Source of the DNA: Pontibacter deserti
GTDB taxonomy: Bacteria > Bacteroidota > Bacteroidia > Cytophagales > Hymenobacteraceae
Length of the DNA: 64,000 nucleotides
Direction of reading: 5' to 3'
NCBI RefSeq assembly: GCF_023630255.1
Contig: NZ_JALPRS010000003.1
Span: 62,001 to 126,000, forward strand
Below are positions 14,092 to 24,665 of the stretch, piece by piece (within the stretch, counting starts at the first letter, position 1; every line of letters begins with the position of its first letter). The notes beneath the pieces were generated by a model, which saw only the letters and a list, made by a program, of their open reading frames with translations, made no database searches and was not told where the DNA came from. Position numbers and translations under genes: made by a program.

Positions 14092-15852
14092 TTAAAATTT
14101 ACTGGTTAAGCCGAAGTGTATTTTAGAGTATTTCAACGAAAGTGGCTGTTGCTCAGATCGTCCCACAGAATATACTAACTGAAAAATTCCGGCACCTGTA
14201 CTAAAACTAATTCCGCTGCCCAGTCCTAATGGCCAGTCACTTGTTTCAGATTTTTCCAGGTTGCTTTGGTAATAGCCCTGATCATAGAAAAGCAACACGT
14301 ATGAATCTGAGCCAGTGAACAAGCGGTACTCCAGTGTCCCGATAGCATACGTTGATGCATAAAAGGCATAATCATCGAAACCACGGATAGAAGTTAAGCC
14401 TCCGAGCCGGTACATGTCGTTCAGGAATATCTGGTCGTTTAAAAGCGTATTTCCTTCGAGCCTGGTCAGCAATGCACTGTTCTTACTTATCCGGAGGAAG
14501 TTTTCCAGCCGAAGCCCCACACTTAGCTGCGTGGTTTTCATATCCAGGGTGTCATAAAAGCTTTTCTCAAGCTCGGGGTTCCGCAAAAGGGTCTTTTTAC
14601 CACCTGCCAGTTCAAATTCTATAAGACGGCCACGTCTCGGGAAGTAAAAGTCATCCAGGTTATTCCATAGGTAATTAAAACCATAGGTGGCGGTTTGGGC
14701 ATCGCCTAGCTCCAGGTTCTGCAGGCTTTGGGTACTGGCATCGCCAAGTATACGCGAGTTCAGCCATTCACCATACACACTAAACTTGCCATATTTTAAG
14801 GTATAATACCCCAGTTGCAGTCGAGGCCGTATATTGATAAATGATGAATCCTGCTTAAGAAGATTAAAACGTGTACCTAACTCGAATGGTGTGCCAAATA
14901 CGTTGGGGTGCAGGTACTCGCCGTTAAGTATAACTGAACCTTTGTTAACACGCCGCCATTGCAGTGCCACACTTTTACCGGTGCCTTTTATGTTCCGGAT
15001 GTTCAGGTTGGCCTCACCGGTTATCAGAAGCTTATTACCTGTGCGCGTCGGGTCAGGCAGAAAACCAACTACTCCATCTATCTGGTTAGCTTGCCGGTCT
15101 TCCAAGAAATAATAAACACGCGCCTTATCACGGGCAAAGCGTACTTGCGGTGGCCTTGTTACCCGAATGTAAGGCAGTTGGGTAAGCATGCGCTGCGTAG
15201 CTTCTATCTGCTCCTGGTTATAAGGTTGCCCCGGGTGTAGTTGCAGGTAGCGCATCAGAAATTTAGGTTTAGTTTTGCTGCCGCCCATTACCTGCACTGA
15301 GTCGTAGGTAACTACAAAGGCTTTCTCCACCATCAGGGCAGCCTCTATTTTGTTATCCTTTATACTTATCGTATCCAGCCATACACTGGCAAAGGGGTAG
15401 CCGTTACGTTCGGCATAATCCAGAATTCGCTGCTGTAGCTTTACATACTCGGCAGGTTTAAATGGTGTGTTGCGGTAAAATTTCTCCCTAAAACCGGATT
15501 CTATCAGGATACCTTCGCTCAAGTTACCATTCCGCAGACTGGCATATTCAAAGCGCTGACCGATGTGTAGTTTCACGTGAAGCGTATCGTTGCGCAGGTA
15601 TAAACTATCAGCAGAGGTAAGCAGGTAAGCATCCTGTTGCATCTGGTAGATCAGTGCTCTTACTTCTTTGCTTGCTTCTGCTGAGTCAGCATGGCTCGGC
15701 TGGAAAGTATAGTTACGTAACCTTGGAGCATCTTCCGGGGAGGTGTGTAGCTGAAGTATAACATTAGCCTGCGGCGCAGCCGTTTGTGTTTGAGCCTGCA
15801 CAAGCGGCAGCCACAAAAGCAAACACAATACTACGGCAGCTATTTTATACAT
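14092..15852 (-). CDS. Omp85/BamA-TamA family outer-membrane protein, 586 aa
   Basis: ATG at 15852. Residues 1-20 are a signal peptide (VVLCLLLWLPLVQAQ). The periplasmic part (about 60-250) has POTRA-like folds (GNLSEGILIESGFREKF, PGQPYNQEQIEATQRML), and from about 260 a beta-barrel with alternating aromatic strands ends in a terminal Phe (GLTSKF). The barrel-family signature RLGGLTSIRGFDD is present (IRGF loop). Length is short for BamA and closer to TamA-like members, so it is probably an accessory barrel assembly or secretion protein rather than BamA itself. A -7 box TACCTTTG lies at 15934-15941. It is divergent from hemW. Confidence 0.85.
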   Translation of the reverse strand: MYKIAAVVLCLLLWLPLVQAQTQTAAPQANVILQLHTSPEDAPRLRNYTFQPSHADSAEASKEVRALIYQMQQDAYLLTSADSLYLRNDTLHVKLHIGQRFEYASLRNGNLSEGILIESGFREKFYRNTPFKPAEYVKLQQRILDYAERNGYPFASVWLDTISIKDNKIEAALMVEKAFVVTYDSVQVMGGSKTKPKFLMRYLQLHPGQPYNQEQIEATQRMLTQLPYIRVTRPPQVRFARDKARVYYFLEDRQANQIDGVVGFLPDPTRTGNKLLITGEANLNIRNIKGTGKSVALQWRRVNKGSVILNGEYLHPNVFGTPFELGTRFNLLKQDSSFINIRPRLQLGYYTLKYGKFSVYGEWLNSRILGDASTQSLQNLELGDAQTATYGFNYLWNNLDDFYFPRRGRLIEFELAGGKKTLLRNPELEKSFYDTLDMKTTQLSVGLRLENFLRISKNSALLTRLEGNTLLNDQIFLNDMYRLGGLTSIRGFDDYAFYASTYAIGTLEYRLFTGSDSYVLLFYDQGYYQSNLEKSETSDWPLGLGSGISFSTGAGIFQLVYSVGRSEQQPLSLKYSKIHFGLTSKF

Positions 15853-16009
15853 TTGTATTAGTAATTGTTGAATTGTTTGATGGCTAAATTGTTAATCAGT
15901 TAACGGTTGATAACTGGCTGATGCACATCCCTGCAAAGGTAACGGGTTCTGTTTTACAGATTTATAGTTCATCAACAATTTAACAACCCAGCAATTTAAC
16001 AATTAAACT

Positions 16010-17137
16010 TTGGCCGGAATATACCTTCATATCCCTTTCTGCAAACAGGCTTGCCATTACTGCGATTTCCACTTCAGCACTTCTATGGGGCATAAAGCGG
16101 CAACTATAGATGCTATTGCCCGTGAGCTGAACCTGCGCCAGGATTACCTGCAGGGCCAACTTATAGAAACTATTTACTTTGGTGGCGGTACTCCATCGTT
16201 GCTTACGCAGCAGGAACTGGAGCTACTATTACAAACTATAAGATCGCTGTTTATAGTTTCGGATGATGCTGAAATTACGCTGGAAGCCAACCCTGACGAC
16301 CTGAAACCGGCCAAGCTACAGGAATTAAAAGCTGCAGGTATAAACCGGTTAAGTATAGGTTTGCAGTCGTTTCATGAGCCGCACCTGCGCCTGATGAACC
16401 GTGCCCACAACGCCACTGAAAGTTTGCAATGCGTGAAAGATGCACAGGCAGCCGGCTTTAACAACATCACTGTAGACCTGATCTATGGCATTCCGGCACC
16501 GGACCACAGTATCTGGCTACAGGACCTGGAAACACTGTTCTCGCTAAATGTACAACACGTTTCCTGCTACGCCTTAACGATAGAACCAGATACCGCGCTG
16601 GGCCGCTGGAGCAAGAAAGGAAAGTTTACACCTTCTGAGGATGATTTTACCGCGCAGCAGTTCGAAATACTACTGGAGCAGATGGCGAAGCATGGCTTTG
16701 TGCAGTACGAGATATCCAACTTCTGTAAACCGGGCTACGAGTCGAAACACAACAGCAATTACTGGCGCGGTGTGCATTATTTAGGGGTAGGACCAAGTGC
16801 ACACTCTTTTAACGGCAGCAGCAGGCAGTATAATGTAGCCAATAACCGAAAGTATACCGAGGCCATCAGCCAGGATATCATCCCAGCCGAAATAGAAGAC
16901 CTAACCTTAGCCGACCAGGCCAACGACTACCTGCTTACAACACTGCGTACTATCTGGGGTTGCGACCTGGCTCAGATGCGCGACAAGTATAACTATGATG
17001 TACAGGCGGCCCATAAACTATACTTACAGGATCTGCAGCAGAAGGAGCTGGCAAGTATAAAAAACGATGTACTGTACCTGACTGATAAAGGAAAGCTGCT
17101 CGCCGACCAGATAACGTTGGATCTGTTTATTGAATAA
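16010..17137 (+). CDS. hemW: Radical SAM heme chaperone HemW (HemN-like), 375 aa
   Basis: Starts at a TTG (16010), the only in-frame start that gives the canonical MAGIYLHIPFC beginning. The radical SAM cluster motif C11-x3-C15-x2-C18 is followed by DF, then IYFGGGTPS, the glycine-rich SAM site, EANPDD, RLSIGLQSF and DLIYGIP. The C-terminal HNSNYWRG segment and the HemN C-terminal domain are present. Length 375 is typical for HemW and shorter than true HemN. Members of this group bind heme and deliver it to target proteins; older annotation is oxygen-independent coproporphyrinogen oxidase. The upstream spacer contains repeated CAATTTAACAA words. Confidence 0.92.
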   Translation: MAGIYLHIPFCKQACHYCDFHFSTSMGHKAATIDAIARELNLRQDYLQGQLIETIYFGGGTPSLLTQQELELLLQTIRSLFIVSDDAEITLEANPDDLKPAKLQELKAAGINRLSIGLQSFHEPHLRLMNRAHNATESLQCVKDAQAAGFNNITVDLIYGIPAPDHSIWLQDLETLFSLNVQHVSCYALTIEPDTALGRWSKKGKFTPSEDDFTAQQFEILLEQMAKHGFVQYEISNFCKPGYESKHNSNYWRGVHYLGVGPSAHSFNGSSRQYNVANNRKYTEAISQDIIPAEIEDLTLADQANDYLLTTLRTIWGCDLAQMRDKYNYDVQAAHKLYLQDLQQKELASIKNDVLYLTDKGKLLADQITLDLFIE

Positions 17138-17228
17138 TTTCTTTTAATATTCGAGCATTTCTGTTTTAAGATACACTTTAGTTTTCAGCTTTCGTAAAGG
17201 TAAATTATTCTTATAATGCTTGTCCTAA

Positions 17229-17648
17229 ATGCAAACCCTCCCCTTAGTAACAGTTTATGAATCAGATGGCTTAAGGATAGAAGCTGCCGATAGTCTTGCG
17301 TTGGTCAGGACGGAGTGGCTGCGCCCTTTAACAGGTGACCAATTTATGGCTGAAGCAATGGAGGCATATAAGCTTATTGTCAGCAGGAAAGCAGAGAAGG
17401 TACTTGTTAACTCGCAACAGGCCTCTATACTTGATCCCGAAACAAAAGACTGGCTCTCCAACACCTATTATAAATTATTCTCGCATTCATCTCTCAGGAA
17501 AATGGCCCGTGTAATGCCTGACAACCTGTTCAAGAAACTGGCGCTGGCATCAGTTGTAGCACGAGCAGACGCAGCAGGAGATATTTCTTACGATATTCAG
17601 GATTTTGCTTCAGAAGACGAAGCTGTTAGCTGGTTACTGGAGGAGTAA
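17229..17648 (+). CDS. STAS/SpoIIAA-like protein, 139 aa (paralogue 1 of 3)
   Basis: ATG at 17229. The sequence matches the two proteins at 31.3 and 31.9 kb: an N-terminal strand (LPLVTVYESDGLRIE), W30 in VRTEWLRPL, KVLVNSQQASIL, a DW motif, a basic patch and LFKKLALASV, then the ending FASEDEAVSWLLE. This pattern is typical of SpoIIAA/STAS-like single-domain proteins common in Cytophagales, whose function is unknown. No signal peptide. It lies between hemW and the cyclase gene, separate from both. Confidence 0.6.
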   Translation: MQTLPLVTVYESDGLRIEAADSLALVRTEWLRPLTGDQFMAEAMEAYKLIVSRKAEKVLVNSQQASILDPETKDWLSNTYYKLFSHSSLRKMARVMPDNLFKKLALASVVARADAAGDISYDIQDFASEDEAVSWLLEE

Positions 17649-17722
17649 GCAGCTTATACTTTTGCTGCTACGAAGTATAGGTTTCCGAATTTTAGCTTAT
17701 ACTTGTTAAAAAGCCGCTAACT

Positions 17723-18493
17723 ATGGAAGCCACCATCACCTACCACGACCAGGTTTATACTTTCAACCCACTGCAACCGCTGGATATTTCGATGCCACTG
17801 CACGACAGGCAGCCACAGCCGGAATGTTTCTGGGCAGAGCCGGTTCAGTTTGATGTAATTCGTGTTGGTGATTTTGTAGGGAGTGTGGCAGAAGGAGGCA
17901 GCACCAACTATAAGCGCGTACATGTAACGCCACACGGCAACGGTACCCACACCGAATGCTACGGCCATATTTCTGCAGATGAGAATGCCACCATCCACAA
18001 CTGCCTGAAACGCTTTTTGTTTGTAGCCCAGCTGATAACTATAACGCCACAAAAGCAGGAAAACGGCGATGAAGTAGTGCTGCTGGAAGATGTACGGAAG
18101 CAACTGGAAGGTATAAAACAAGAAGCAGTTATACTTCGCACCCTGCCTAACACCAACGACAAACTTACCCGCCACTACTCCGGCACCAATCCGCCATACT
18201 TAGAGCACACCATAGGGCAATATTTAGCAGAGAAAGGCGTGCAACATTTATTGCTGGACCTACCATCTGTGGACCGTGAACTGGATGAAGGAAAACTGCT
18301 TTGCCACCACGCGTTCTGGCAATACCCGAAGAACACCCGCTGCGGCGCCACCATCACCGAACTTATTTATGTGCCTGACCATATTGCTGATGGTTTATAC
18401 TTGCTGAACCTGCAGATTGCCAGCCTGCAACTCGATGCCAGCCCGAGCAAGCCTGTACTTTATAGTTTATCGCCGGTTTTCCCTGAGTTATAG
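17723..18493 (+). CDS. Cyclase family protein (kynurenine formamidase-like hydrolase), 256 aa
   Basis: ATG at 17723. The metal-binding signature of the cyclase/kynurenine formamidase family is present as TPHGNGTHTECYGHI (H-x-G-T-H near residues 73-77), with LDISMPL at the start, LLLDLPSVDRE and the late H-H-A-F segment. Family members are Zn-dependent hydrolases of amides or cyclic compounds. The next gene, 12 bases on, encodes a CtlX-type amidinohydrolase, and the two are probably one operon; a role in amino-acid or guanidino breakdown is plausible but inferred. Substrate unknown. Confidence 0.8.
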   Translation: MEATITYHDQVYTFNPLQPLDISMPLHDRQPQPECFWAEPVQFDVIRVGDFVGSVAEGGSTNYKRVHVTPHGNGTHTECYGHISADENATIHNCLKRFLFVAQLITITPQKQENGDEVVLLEDVRKQLEGIKQEAVILRTLPNTNDKLTRHYSGTNPPYLEHTIGQYLAEKGVQHLLLDLPSVDRELDEGKLLCHHAFWQYPKNTRCGATITELIYVPDHIADGLYLLNLQIASLQLDASPSKPVLYSLSPVFPEL

Positions 18494-18505
18494 TATACTT
18501 TAAGT

Positions 18506-19441
18506 ATGAAGCAGACCACGGACACCATTTTGATGATCGAGCCGACAAACTTCTGCTATAACCCGGATGCTGCTGAAACTAACAAATTCCAGAAGCAGGC
18601 AGAAGGCTTAGCTCCAACAGAAGTACAGGAGAGGGCACTTCAGGAATTCAGGCAGATGGTGCAGCAGCTACAGCAGGCGGGCATTGAAGTAAATGTGATT
18701 CGCGATGTAGAAAGCTCCTGCACACCTGATTCTATTTTTCCGAATAACTGGTTCTCCACACACCAAACCGGCCAATTGGTAACCTACCCAATGGCTCCTG
18801 CTAACCGCCGTGGCGAGCGCAGACAAGACATTATTGACTTACTGATGCAAAAGTATGGCTACCGTGAGCATGTAAAACTAGAATATTTTGAAGAGTTACC
18901 TGAGCCAAAATTTCTGGAGGGCACCGGAAGTATGATCTTGGACAGGGTGAACAAAATTGCATACGCTGCTTTATCTCCCAGAACAGAACTTGAGCCACTA
19001 CAGGAATTTTGCAACAGGCTGAAGTATAAACCGGTAACCTTCCGTGCTTATGGCCCGACGGGTGAACTCATTTACCACACTAATGTGATGATGTGCTTAG
19101 GCGATACGTTTGCTGTTATTGGGATGGATGTAGTAGATGCACAGGACCGGGAGAAGCTGCGTCAGCAACTTGAAAGTACCGGAAAAGAAATCATCGCACT
19201 TACCGCAAGCCAAACCCACCACCATTTTGCTGGGAACATGCTGCAACTGCGCAATAAACAAAATGAAACTATACTTGTGATGTCCGAAGCAGCTTATAAT
19301 TCCCTTACAGATGAACAGCTAAGCAAACTTAGAAGACACAAAGACCACCTGCTATTCTTCCCGATACATTTAATTGAGCAGTGTGGCGGGGGTAGTGTGC
19401 GCTGCATGATTGCGGAAATCTATAAACCTGAACAAGTATAA
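18506..19441 (+). CDS. ctlX: Citrulline utilisation hydrolase CtlX (arginine deiminase/amidinotransferase fold), 311 aa
   Basis: ATG at 18506, 12 bases after the cyclase gene. The pentein-fold signatures are clear: CTPDSIFPNNWFSTH near residue 71, FLEGTGSMILDR (E and G of the active site), HTNVMMCLGD (catalytic His) and C in EQCGGGSVRCMIAEIY at the end (catalytic Cys). It fits the CtlX type, which removes the ureido group of citrulline to give ornithine. A hairpin GCCGG...CCGGC follows at 19450-19469. Confidence 0.85.
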   Translation: MKQTTDTILMIEPTNFCYNPDAAETNKFQKQAEGLAPTEVQERALQEFRQMVQQLQQAGIEVNVIRDVESSCTPDSIFPNNWFSTHQTGQLVTYPMAPANRRGERRQDIIDLLMQKYGYREHVKLEYFEELPEPKFLEGTGSMILDRVNKIAYAALSPRTELEPLQEFCNRLKYKPVTFRAYGPTGELIYHTNVMMCLGDTFAVIGMDVVDAQDREKLRQQLESTGKEIIALTASQTHHHFAGNMLQLRNKQNETILVMSEAAYNSLTDEQLSKLRRHKDHLLFFPIHLIEQCGGGSVRCMIAEIYKPEQV

Positions 19442-19449
19442 ACTCGAAA

Positions 19450-19469
19450 GCCGGAGCTTTAGCCCCGGC
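19450..19469. terminator. Hairpin between convergent ctlX and metF
   Basis: GCCGGAGCT pairs with AGCCCCGGC around a 2-base loop, with one mismatch. It lacks a clean T-run, so a terminator role is uncertain. Confidence 0.35.
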
Positions 19470-19504
19470 CTCAAGCAGTTTAGTTGTTTGTAAGGGTGTT
19501 GTTT

Positions 19505-20461
19505 TTAAAATAAAGCTTCGGCCACTTTGCGCACCGATTCTGACTTGCCCATAGAGTAGTAGTGCAGGCACGGCACACCAAATTCCATCAGTTCTTTCGA
19601 TTGCTTGATAGCCCACTCTACGCCCACCTGAGCAGCCGCTTTGTTATCCGGGCAGGCCTCAATGGCATCGGCTAAATCGCAAGGTATTTCGATATGGAAC
19701 AGGCTTGGCAGTAAGGTTAGCTGAGACTTCGTGGTCATCGGCTTTAAACCCGGAATAATCGGCACATTTATACCTTCTTCGCGGCAGCGGTTCACAAAGT
19801 CAAAATACTTCTGGTTGTCGAAAAACATCTGCGTTACGATGTATTCCGCGCCCAGTTCAATTTTCTTTTTCAACCAGCGCAAGTCCGACTTCAGGTTAGG
19901 TGCCTCGAAGTGCTTTTCAGGATATCCGGCCACGCCAATGCAGAAGTCTGTAGGGTTATGAAATGTCTGCTCATCATCCAAATAGCAACCGTTGTTCATA
20001 TCTACCACCTGCCCGATAAGCTCTGACGCATAATTGTGCCCGCCAGGCTCCGGAAGAAAACGTTGCTCACTCTTTACACAATCACCGCGTAGCACCAATA
20101 CATTGTCTATACCAAGAAAGTGCAGGTCTATCAGCGCATTCTCTGTTTCTTCTTTATTGAAGCCTCCGCAAATAAGGTGGGGCACTGTGTCTACTTTGTA
20201 ATGATTTTGAATAGCCGCACATATGCCTACCGTACCAGGGCGCTTGCGTGTGGTGCGCTTCTCCAGTAATCCATTCTCGCGCTGTTTATATACATACTCT
20301 TCGCGATGGTAGGTCACGTCGATAAACGGCGGCTTAAACTCCATCAGCGGGTCTATGTGGCTGAACAGGGTTTTCATGTTCTCGCCCTTCAGCGGAGGCA
20401 GTATCTCAAAAGTGAACAGCGTTTTGCCGTTGGCATTTTTGAAGTGATCCGTTACTTTCAT
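19505..20461 (-). CDS. metF: 5,10-methylenetetrahydrofolate reductase MetF, 318 aa
   Basis: ATG at 20461. Family features: FEILPP near the N-terminus, DVTYHREE, TVGICAAIQNHY, PHLICGG, LRGD (the N-terminal FAD-binding end), IGVAGYPEKH, YIVTQMFFDN and PIIPGLKPM. It is a flavoprotein that reduces methylene-THF to methyl-THF, the methyl donor for MetH. It starts 41 bases after the metH stop and is cotranscribed, so the SAM riboswitch controls both genes. Length is typical. Confidence 0.96.
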   Translation of the reverse strand: MKVTDHFKNANGKTLFTFEILPPLKGENMKTLFSHIDPLMEFKPPFIDVTYHREEYVYKQRENGLLEKRTTRKRPGTVGICAAIQNHYKVDTVPHLICGGFNKEETENALIDLHFLGIDNVLVLRGDCVKSEQRFLPEPGGHNYASELIGQVVDMNNGCYLDDEQTFHNPTDFCIGVAGYPEKHFEAPNLKSDLRWLKKKIELGAEYIVTQMFFDNQKYFDFVNRCREEGINVPIIPGLKPMTTKSQLTLLPSLFHIEIPCDLADAIEACPDNKAAAQVGVEWAIKQSKELMEFGVPCLHYYSMGKSESVRKVAEALF

Positions 20462-20502
20462 GTAAGGGTGTTTCTTATTTAGATATTATATCTCAGATTT
20501 AA

Positions 20503-23500
20503 CTACACCGCCTGCTGCGCTACCGGCTTTGGCTCGTAGTTCAGGTTCGGGGATAGCCAGCGCTCCAGTTCCTCTTTGGCCATACCTTTGCGCTGTGCGA
20601 TATCTGCTACCTGGTCTTCACCAATTTTACCCAACCCAAAGTACTTCGATTCCGGATGCGAGAAGTATAAACCGCTCACCGAGGCCGCCGGGTACATCGC
20701 TAGGTTTTCGGTAAGTATAACCCCAGAGGTTCTTTCAGCATCCAACAGGTTAAACAGTGTGATTTTTTCGGTATGGTCTGGGCAACCAGGATAGCCTGGT
20801 GCTGGACGTATGCCTTTATAGTTCTCTTTGATCAGGTCTTCGTTACTCAGATTTTCTTCCGGTGCATAACCCCAAAGTTCTTTCCTAACTTTAGCATGCA
20901 TCAGTTCCGCAAAAGCTTCCGCTAAACGGTCGGCCAAAGCTTTTACCATGATGGATTTATAGTCATCATGCTCAGCTTCATATTTCTCTATCAACTTCTC
21001 GATACCAAAACCAGCCGACACCACAAATCCGCCGATGTAATCGGGCACGCCAGTTTCTTTCGGAGCCACAAAATCTGAGAAAGCCAGGTTTGGTACGTTA
21101 GCTCCTTTCTTGCCCTGCTGCCTCAACGTATGGAACTCCGTCAGCACGTTTCCACGTGAATCATCGGCATATACTTCAATCGTATCATCTGCTTCCACGT
21201 TGGCAGGGTAGAAACCAACTACAGCACGGGCTTCCAGTAATTGCTTATCCACAATCTCCTGCAGCATTGCCTGCGCATCGTTAAACAGTTTGGTTGCTTC
21301 TGTGCCCAAATCCGGATCTGTCAGGATTTTCGGGTATTGCCGCTTCAGCTCCCAGGTATGGAAGAAAGGTGTCCAGTCGATGTATGGCACGATCTCCGAA
21401 AGCGGGTAATTGGTGTATGTTTTGTTGCCGATAAAGCTTGGTTTAACAGGTTTCGTTGTATTCCAGTCTACTTTATACTTGTTGGCGCGGGCTTCTTCTA
21501 TACTTGCAAAAGCACGGTCTTTGGTTCGGCCTAGGTGGTCTTCACGCAATTTCTCATACTCTGCTTTAATCTCGGCTATGTAAGCTTCACGCTCACTGCC
21601 CAACAGGCTGCTCACTACGGTTACACTTCTGGAGGCATCATGCACGTGTACTACGGGGCCACTATACTGCGGTGCAATTTTCACGGCAGTGTGTACTCTT
21701 GAAGTTGTAGCTCCACCAATTAACAAAGGAATCTTCATGCCGCGGCGTTCCATTTCCTGCGCTACGTATACCATTTCATCCAATGAAGGTGTGATAAGTC
21801 CACTCAAACCAAGGATATCTACCTTGTGCGCTTCAGCTTCGGACAAAATCTTATCCAGCTGCACCATCACGCCCAGGTCTATTACTTCGTAGTTGTTACA
21901 GGCCAGCACTACGCCCACAATGTTCTTGCCGATGTCGTGCACGTCGCCCTTCACAGTAGCCATAAGTATAGTACCTGCGGTTGATTTAGACGTATCGGAA
22001 GCCAGCTTCTCCTGCTCCATAAACGGCAACAGGTACGCCACCGACTTTTTCATTACACGTGCACTCTTTACTACCTGCGGCAGGAACATTTTACCAGCAC
22101 CAAATAAATCACCAACAACGGTCATACCTGCCATCAGCGGCCCTTCAATCACATCCAGCGTTTTGGTTGCCTGCTGACGAGCGACTTCGGTGTCTTCTTC
22201 TATGTAGTCAACTATACCTTTTACCAAGGCATGCTTCAGGCGCTCTTCCACAGGGGCATCGCGCCAGGCATTATCGGCTCCGGCGGCTGTCTTGCCTTTG
22301 CCTTTTATAGTTTCCGCGTAAGTAACCAGCTTTTCAGTGGCATCCGGGTGGCGGTTAAAGATCACATCTTCGATCAGGTCGCGCAGCTCGGTTGGTATTT
22401 CACTGTACACACCCAGCATACCCGCATTCACAATACCCATGTCCATACCTGCCTGCACGGCATAGTATAGAAATACGGTGTGCATCGCTTCACGCACAAT
22501 ATCATTGCCCCGGAACGAGAACGACAAATTACTTACACCACCGCTTACCAGGGCATGCGGCAGGTTCGCTTTTATCCATTTTACAACCTCGATATAATCT
22601 ACCGCATAGTTGTTATGCTCTTCTATACCTGTGGCAATCGCCAGGATGTTCGGGTCAAAAATAATGTCCTGTGGCGGGAAGCCAACTTCGTCTACCAGTA
22701 TGCGGTAAGAGCGTTCGCAGATCTCTTTTCTGCGCTCCAACGTATCGGCCTGTCCCTGTTCGTCAAATGCCATCACCACTACAGCGGCACCATACTGGCG
22801 TACTTTACGAGCTAATTTCTTAAAGGCTTCTTCTCCTTCTTTTAAGCTGATAGAGTTAACGATAGATTTGCCCTGCACACATTTCAACCCGGCTTCTATC
22901 ACGCTCCATTTCGAAGAGTCGATCATGATAGGCAGTTTGGCAATGTCAGGTTCGGAAGCGATCAGGTTCAGGAAGTTGGTCATGGCCTGCTCCGAATCGA
23001 GCATACCTTCGTCCATGTTCACGTCTATGATTTGTGCGCCACCTTCTACCTGCTGACGGGCAACTGCCAAAGCTTCTTCAAACTGTCCGTTAACTATAAG
23101 GCGTGCAAACATCTTGGAGCCAGTAACATTGGTACGTTCACCGACATTCACAAAAAGGCTTTCGGGGGTAATGGTAAGGGGCTCGAGGCCGCTGTAGCGT
23201 GGGAGTGGAGCTACCGGAGTGGGAGTGTGCGGTTTATACTTTCGCACCAAGTCTGCAATTACTTTGGTATGTACTGGCGTAGTGCCACAACAACCACCTA
23301 GTATATTTACTAATCCCTCTTTCAGGTATTCTTCTACAATTGCCCCCATTTGCTGGGCTGTTTCGTCGTAGCCGCCAAATGCATTTGGCAAACCGGCATT
23401 CGGGTAAGCGCTGATGTAACAGTCTGATATTCTTGATAACTCCTGGATGTGTGTTTTCAGCTGACGAGCACCTAATGCACAGTTAAAGCCCACGCTAAGT

Positions 23501-24216
23501 ATAGGTGCATGTGAGATGGAGTTATAGAAGGCTTCTACAGTCTGTCCAGACAAGGTACGGCCGCTGGCATCGGTTATAGTTCCGGAAACCATGATCGGCA
23601 GTTCTTTGCCGCCATCATTTACAAATTGCTGTATCGCAAAAAGGGCAGCCTTACAGTTTAACGTATCAAAAACGGTTTCTACCAGCAGCAGATCAGAACC
23701 ACCATCTACCAAACCACGCACCTGCTCATAGTATGCCTCAACCAATTGATCAAAGGTAATGGCACGGTAACCAGGGTTGTTTACATCCGGAGAAAGCGAA
23801 GCCGTACGGTTAGTCGGGCCAATGGCACCAGCTACAAAGCGTTTGTGCGAAGGATTCTTGGCTTGTATCTCATCTGCAGCTTCACGGGCTATCTTCGCAG
23901 ATTCATAGTTAAGCTCATACACCAGGTGCTCCAGGTGATAGTCGGCCATGGCTATACTTGTTCCGCTGAACGTATTGGTCTCGATAATATCGGCACCAGC
24001 CTCTAGGTACTCTGTATGGATGGTCTTGATGATATCGGGCCTAGTAATAGAAAGCAGGTCGTTGTTTCCTTTCAGGTCGGAGGGGTGATCTTTAAAGCGC
24101 TCGCCGCGGAAATCAGCTTCCTGTAGCTGGTAACGCTGGATCATGGTGCCCATGGCGCCATCAAGCACAAGTACGCGCTCTTTAAGCTGCTGGTAGATCG
24201 GATGTGTTTTGGTCAT
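20503..24216 (-). CDS. metH: Cobalamin-dependent methionine synthase MetH, 1237 aa
   Basis: I take the ATG at 24216 (MTKTHPIYQ). An upstream ATG at 24270 falls inside the riboswitch stem and is rejected. All four modules are present: homocysteine/Zn domain with C245 and C309-C310 ([16 protein letters not shown]), pterin domain ([11 protein letters not shown] to about 620), B12 domain with DVHDIGKN (H760 is the cobalt ligand), and C-terminal SAM activation domain ([12 protein letters not shown]). It transfers the methyl group from methyl-THF to homocysteine. Length matches the family. It forms an operon with metF. Confidence 0.97.
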   Translation of the reverse strand: MTKTHPIYQQLKERVLVLDGAMGTMIQRYQLQEADFRGERFKDHPSDLKGNNDLLSITRPDIIKTIHTEYLEAGADIIETNTFSGTSIAMADYHLEHLVYELNYESAKIAREAADEIQAKNPSHKRFVAGAIGPTNRTASLSPDVNNPGYRAITFDQLVEAYYEQVRGLVDGGSDLLLVETVFDTLNCKAALFAIQQFVNDGGKELPIMVSGTITDASGRTLSGQTVEAFYNSISHAPILSVGFNCALGARQLKTHIQELSRISDCYISAYPNAGLPNAFGGYDETAQQMGAIVEEYLKEGLVNILGGCCGTTPVHTKVIADLVRKYKPHTPTPVAPLPRYSGLEPLTITPESLFVNVGERTNVTGSKMFARLIVNGQFEEALAVARQQVEGGAQIIDVNMDEGMLDSEQAMTNFLNLIASEPDIAKLPIMIDSSKWSVIEAGLKCVQGKSIVNSISLKEGEEAFKKLARKVRQYGAAVVVMAFDEQGQADTLERRKEICERSYRILVDEVGFPPQDIIFDPNILAIATGIEEHNNYAVDYIEVVKWIKANLPHALVSGGVSNLSFSFRGNDIVREAMHTVFLYYAVQAGMDMGIVNAGMLGVYSEIPTELRDLIEDVIFNRHPDATEKLVTYAETIKGKGKTAAGADNAWRDAPVEERLKHALVKGIVDYIEEDTEVARQQATKTLDVIEGPLMAGMTVVGDLFGAGKMFLPQVVKSARVMKKSVAYLLPFMEQEKLASDTSKSTAGTILMATVKGDVHDIGKNIVGVVLACNNYEVIDLGVMVQLDKILSEAEAHKVDILGLSGLITPSLDEMVYVAQEMERRGMKIPLLIGGATTSRVHTAVKIAPQYSGPVVHVHDASRSVTVVSSLLGSEREAYIAEIKAEYEKLREDHLGRTKDRAFASIEEARANKYKVDWNTTKPVKPSFIGNKTYTNYPLSEIVPYIDWTPFFHTWELKRQYPKILTDPDLGTEATKLFNDAQAMLQEIVDKQLLEARAVVGFYPANVEADDTIEVYADDSRGNVLTEFHTLRQQGKKGANVPNLAFSDFVAPKETGVPDYIGGFVVSAGFGIEKLIEKYEAEHDDYKSIMVKALADRLAEAFAELMHAKVRKELWGYAPEENLSNEDLIKENYKGIRPAPGYPGCPDHTEKITLFNLLDAERTSGVILTENLAMYPAASVSGLYFSHPESKYFGLGKIGEDQVADIAQRKGMAKEELERWLSPNLNYEPKPVAQQAV

Positions 24217-24253
24217 GGCTGGTGTCTTTCTTCTCGTAAGTCTTCTGCATTGT

Positions 24254-24396
24254 CTTATCAAGAAGGACACCCTAAGGCAGGATATACTATCTTATCTTTT
24301 CCCGGCTAAAGTATAGCTGGGAAGGGAATTAGCACCAGGCTTGTACAAGGTTGCTAAGACGTCATAGGGCCCTATCCCTCAGTCTTTCTTGATAAG
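24254..24396 (-). ncRNA. SAM-I (S-box) riboswitch controlling metH-metF
   Basis: On the minus strand it runs from CTTATCAAGAAAGACTGAGG to TTCTTGATAAG; these ends pair as P1 (11 bp). Between them are GAGGGATAGGGCCC, the conserved AGCAACC and GGTGCTAATTCC, all S-box signatures. It lies 37 bases upstream of the metH ATG. By family it turns the operon off when S-adenosylmethionine is abundant. The control mode (terminator or start masking) is not obvious; the 3' strand of P1 lies close to the metH start. Confidence 0.92.
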
Positions 24397-24491
24397 AAGT
24401 TGCAAGTTAATACACTTATCCGCAAAACGCGAATTTTTGTTGCATTAGAATATAACTATAATCACTAATACAACTGATGTGCTTCAAAACA

Positions 24492-24518
24492 GAAAAGGAC
24501 ACATTAAGTGTCCTTTTC
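24492..24518. terminator. Bidirectional hairpin upstream of the riboswitch
   Basis: Perfect 11-bp stem GAAAAGGACAC with its complement, loop ATTAA, with A/T-rich flanks. Possibly a second terminator for rplU-rpmA, insulating the metH leader. Confidence 0.55.
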
Positions 24519-24615
24519 CTAAAAGAGTTTGGTCGTTTCCGATTAATTACTCTTCTTAGTTTAGTATACGATCAGTAAAACGCTAAGTTTCTACATTTTA
24601 CATTTAAACAAAATA

Positions 24616-24646
24616 AAAAAAGGGATGCCTTTCGACATCCCTTTTT
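24616..24646 (-). terminator. Terminator of rplU-rpmA
   Basis: AAAAAGGGATG pairs with CATCCCTTTTT around an 8-base loop, with a T-rich run on the minus strand, 20 bases after the rpmA stop. Confidence 0.75.
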
Positions 24647-24665
24647 AAATCTGCAAAGGTTCGTA

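Noticed and set aside
15853..16009. Repeated CAATTTAACAA words as a mobile repeat
   Set aside because: Short, AT-rich and not bounded; similar words near 51450-51490 are probably composition bias.
21245..21253. DnaA box TTATCCACA inside metH
   Set aside because: A single copy within a coding sequence; expected by chance over tens of kilobases.
24217..24270. Extended N-terminus of MetH starting at 24270
   Set aside because: It lies within the P1 stem of the SAM riboswitch and encodes an Arg-rich stretch absent from the family.
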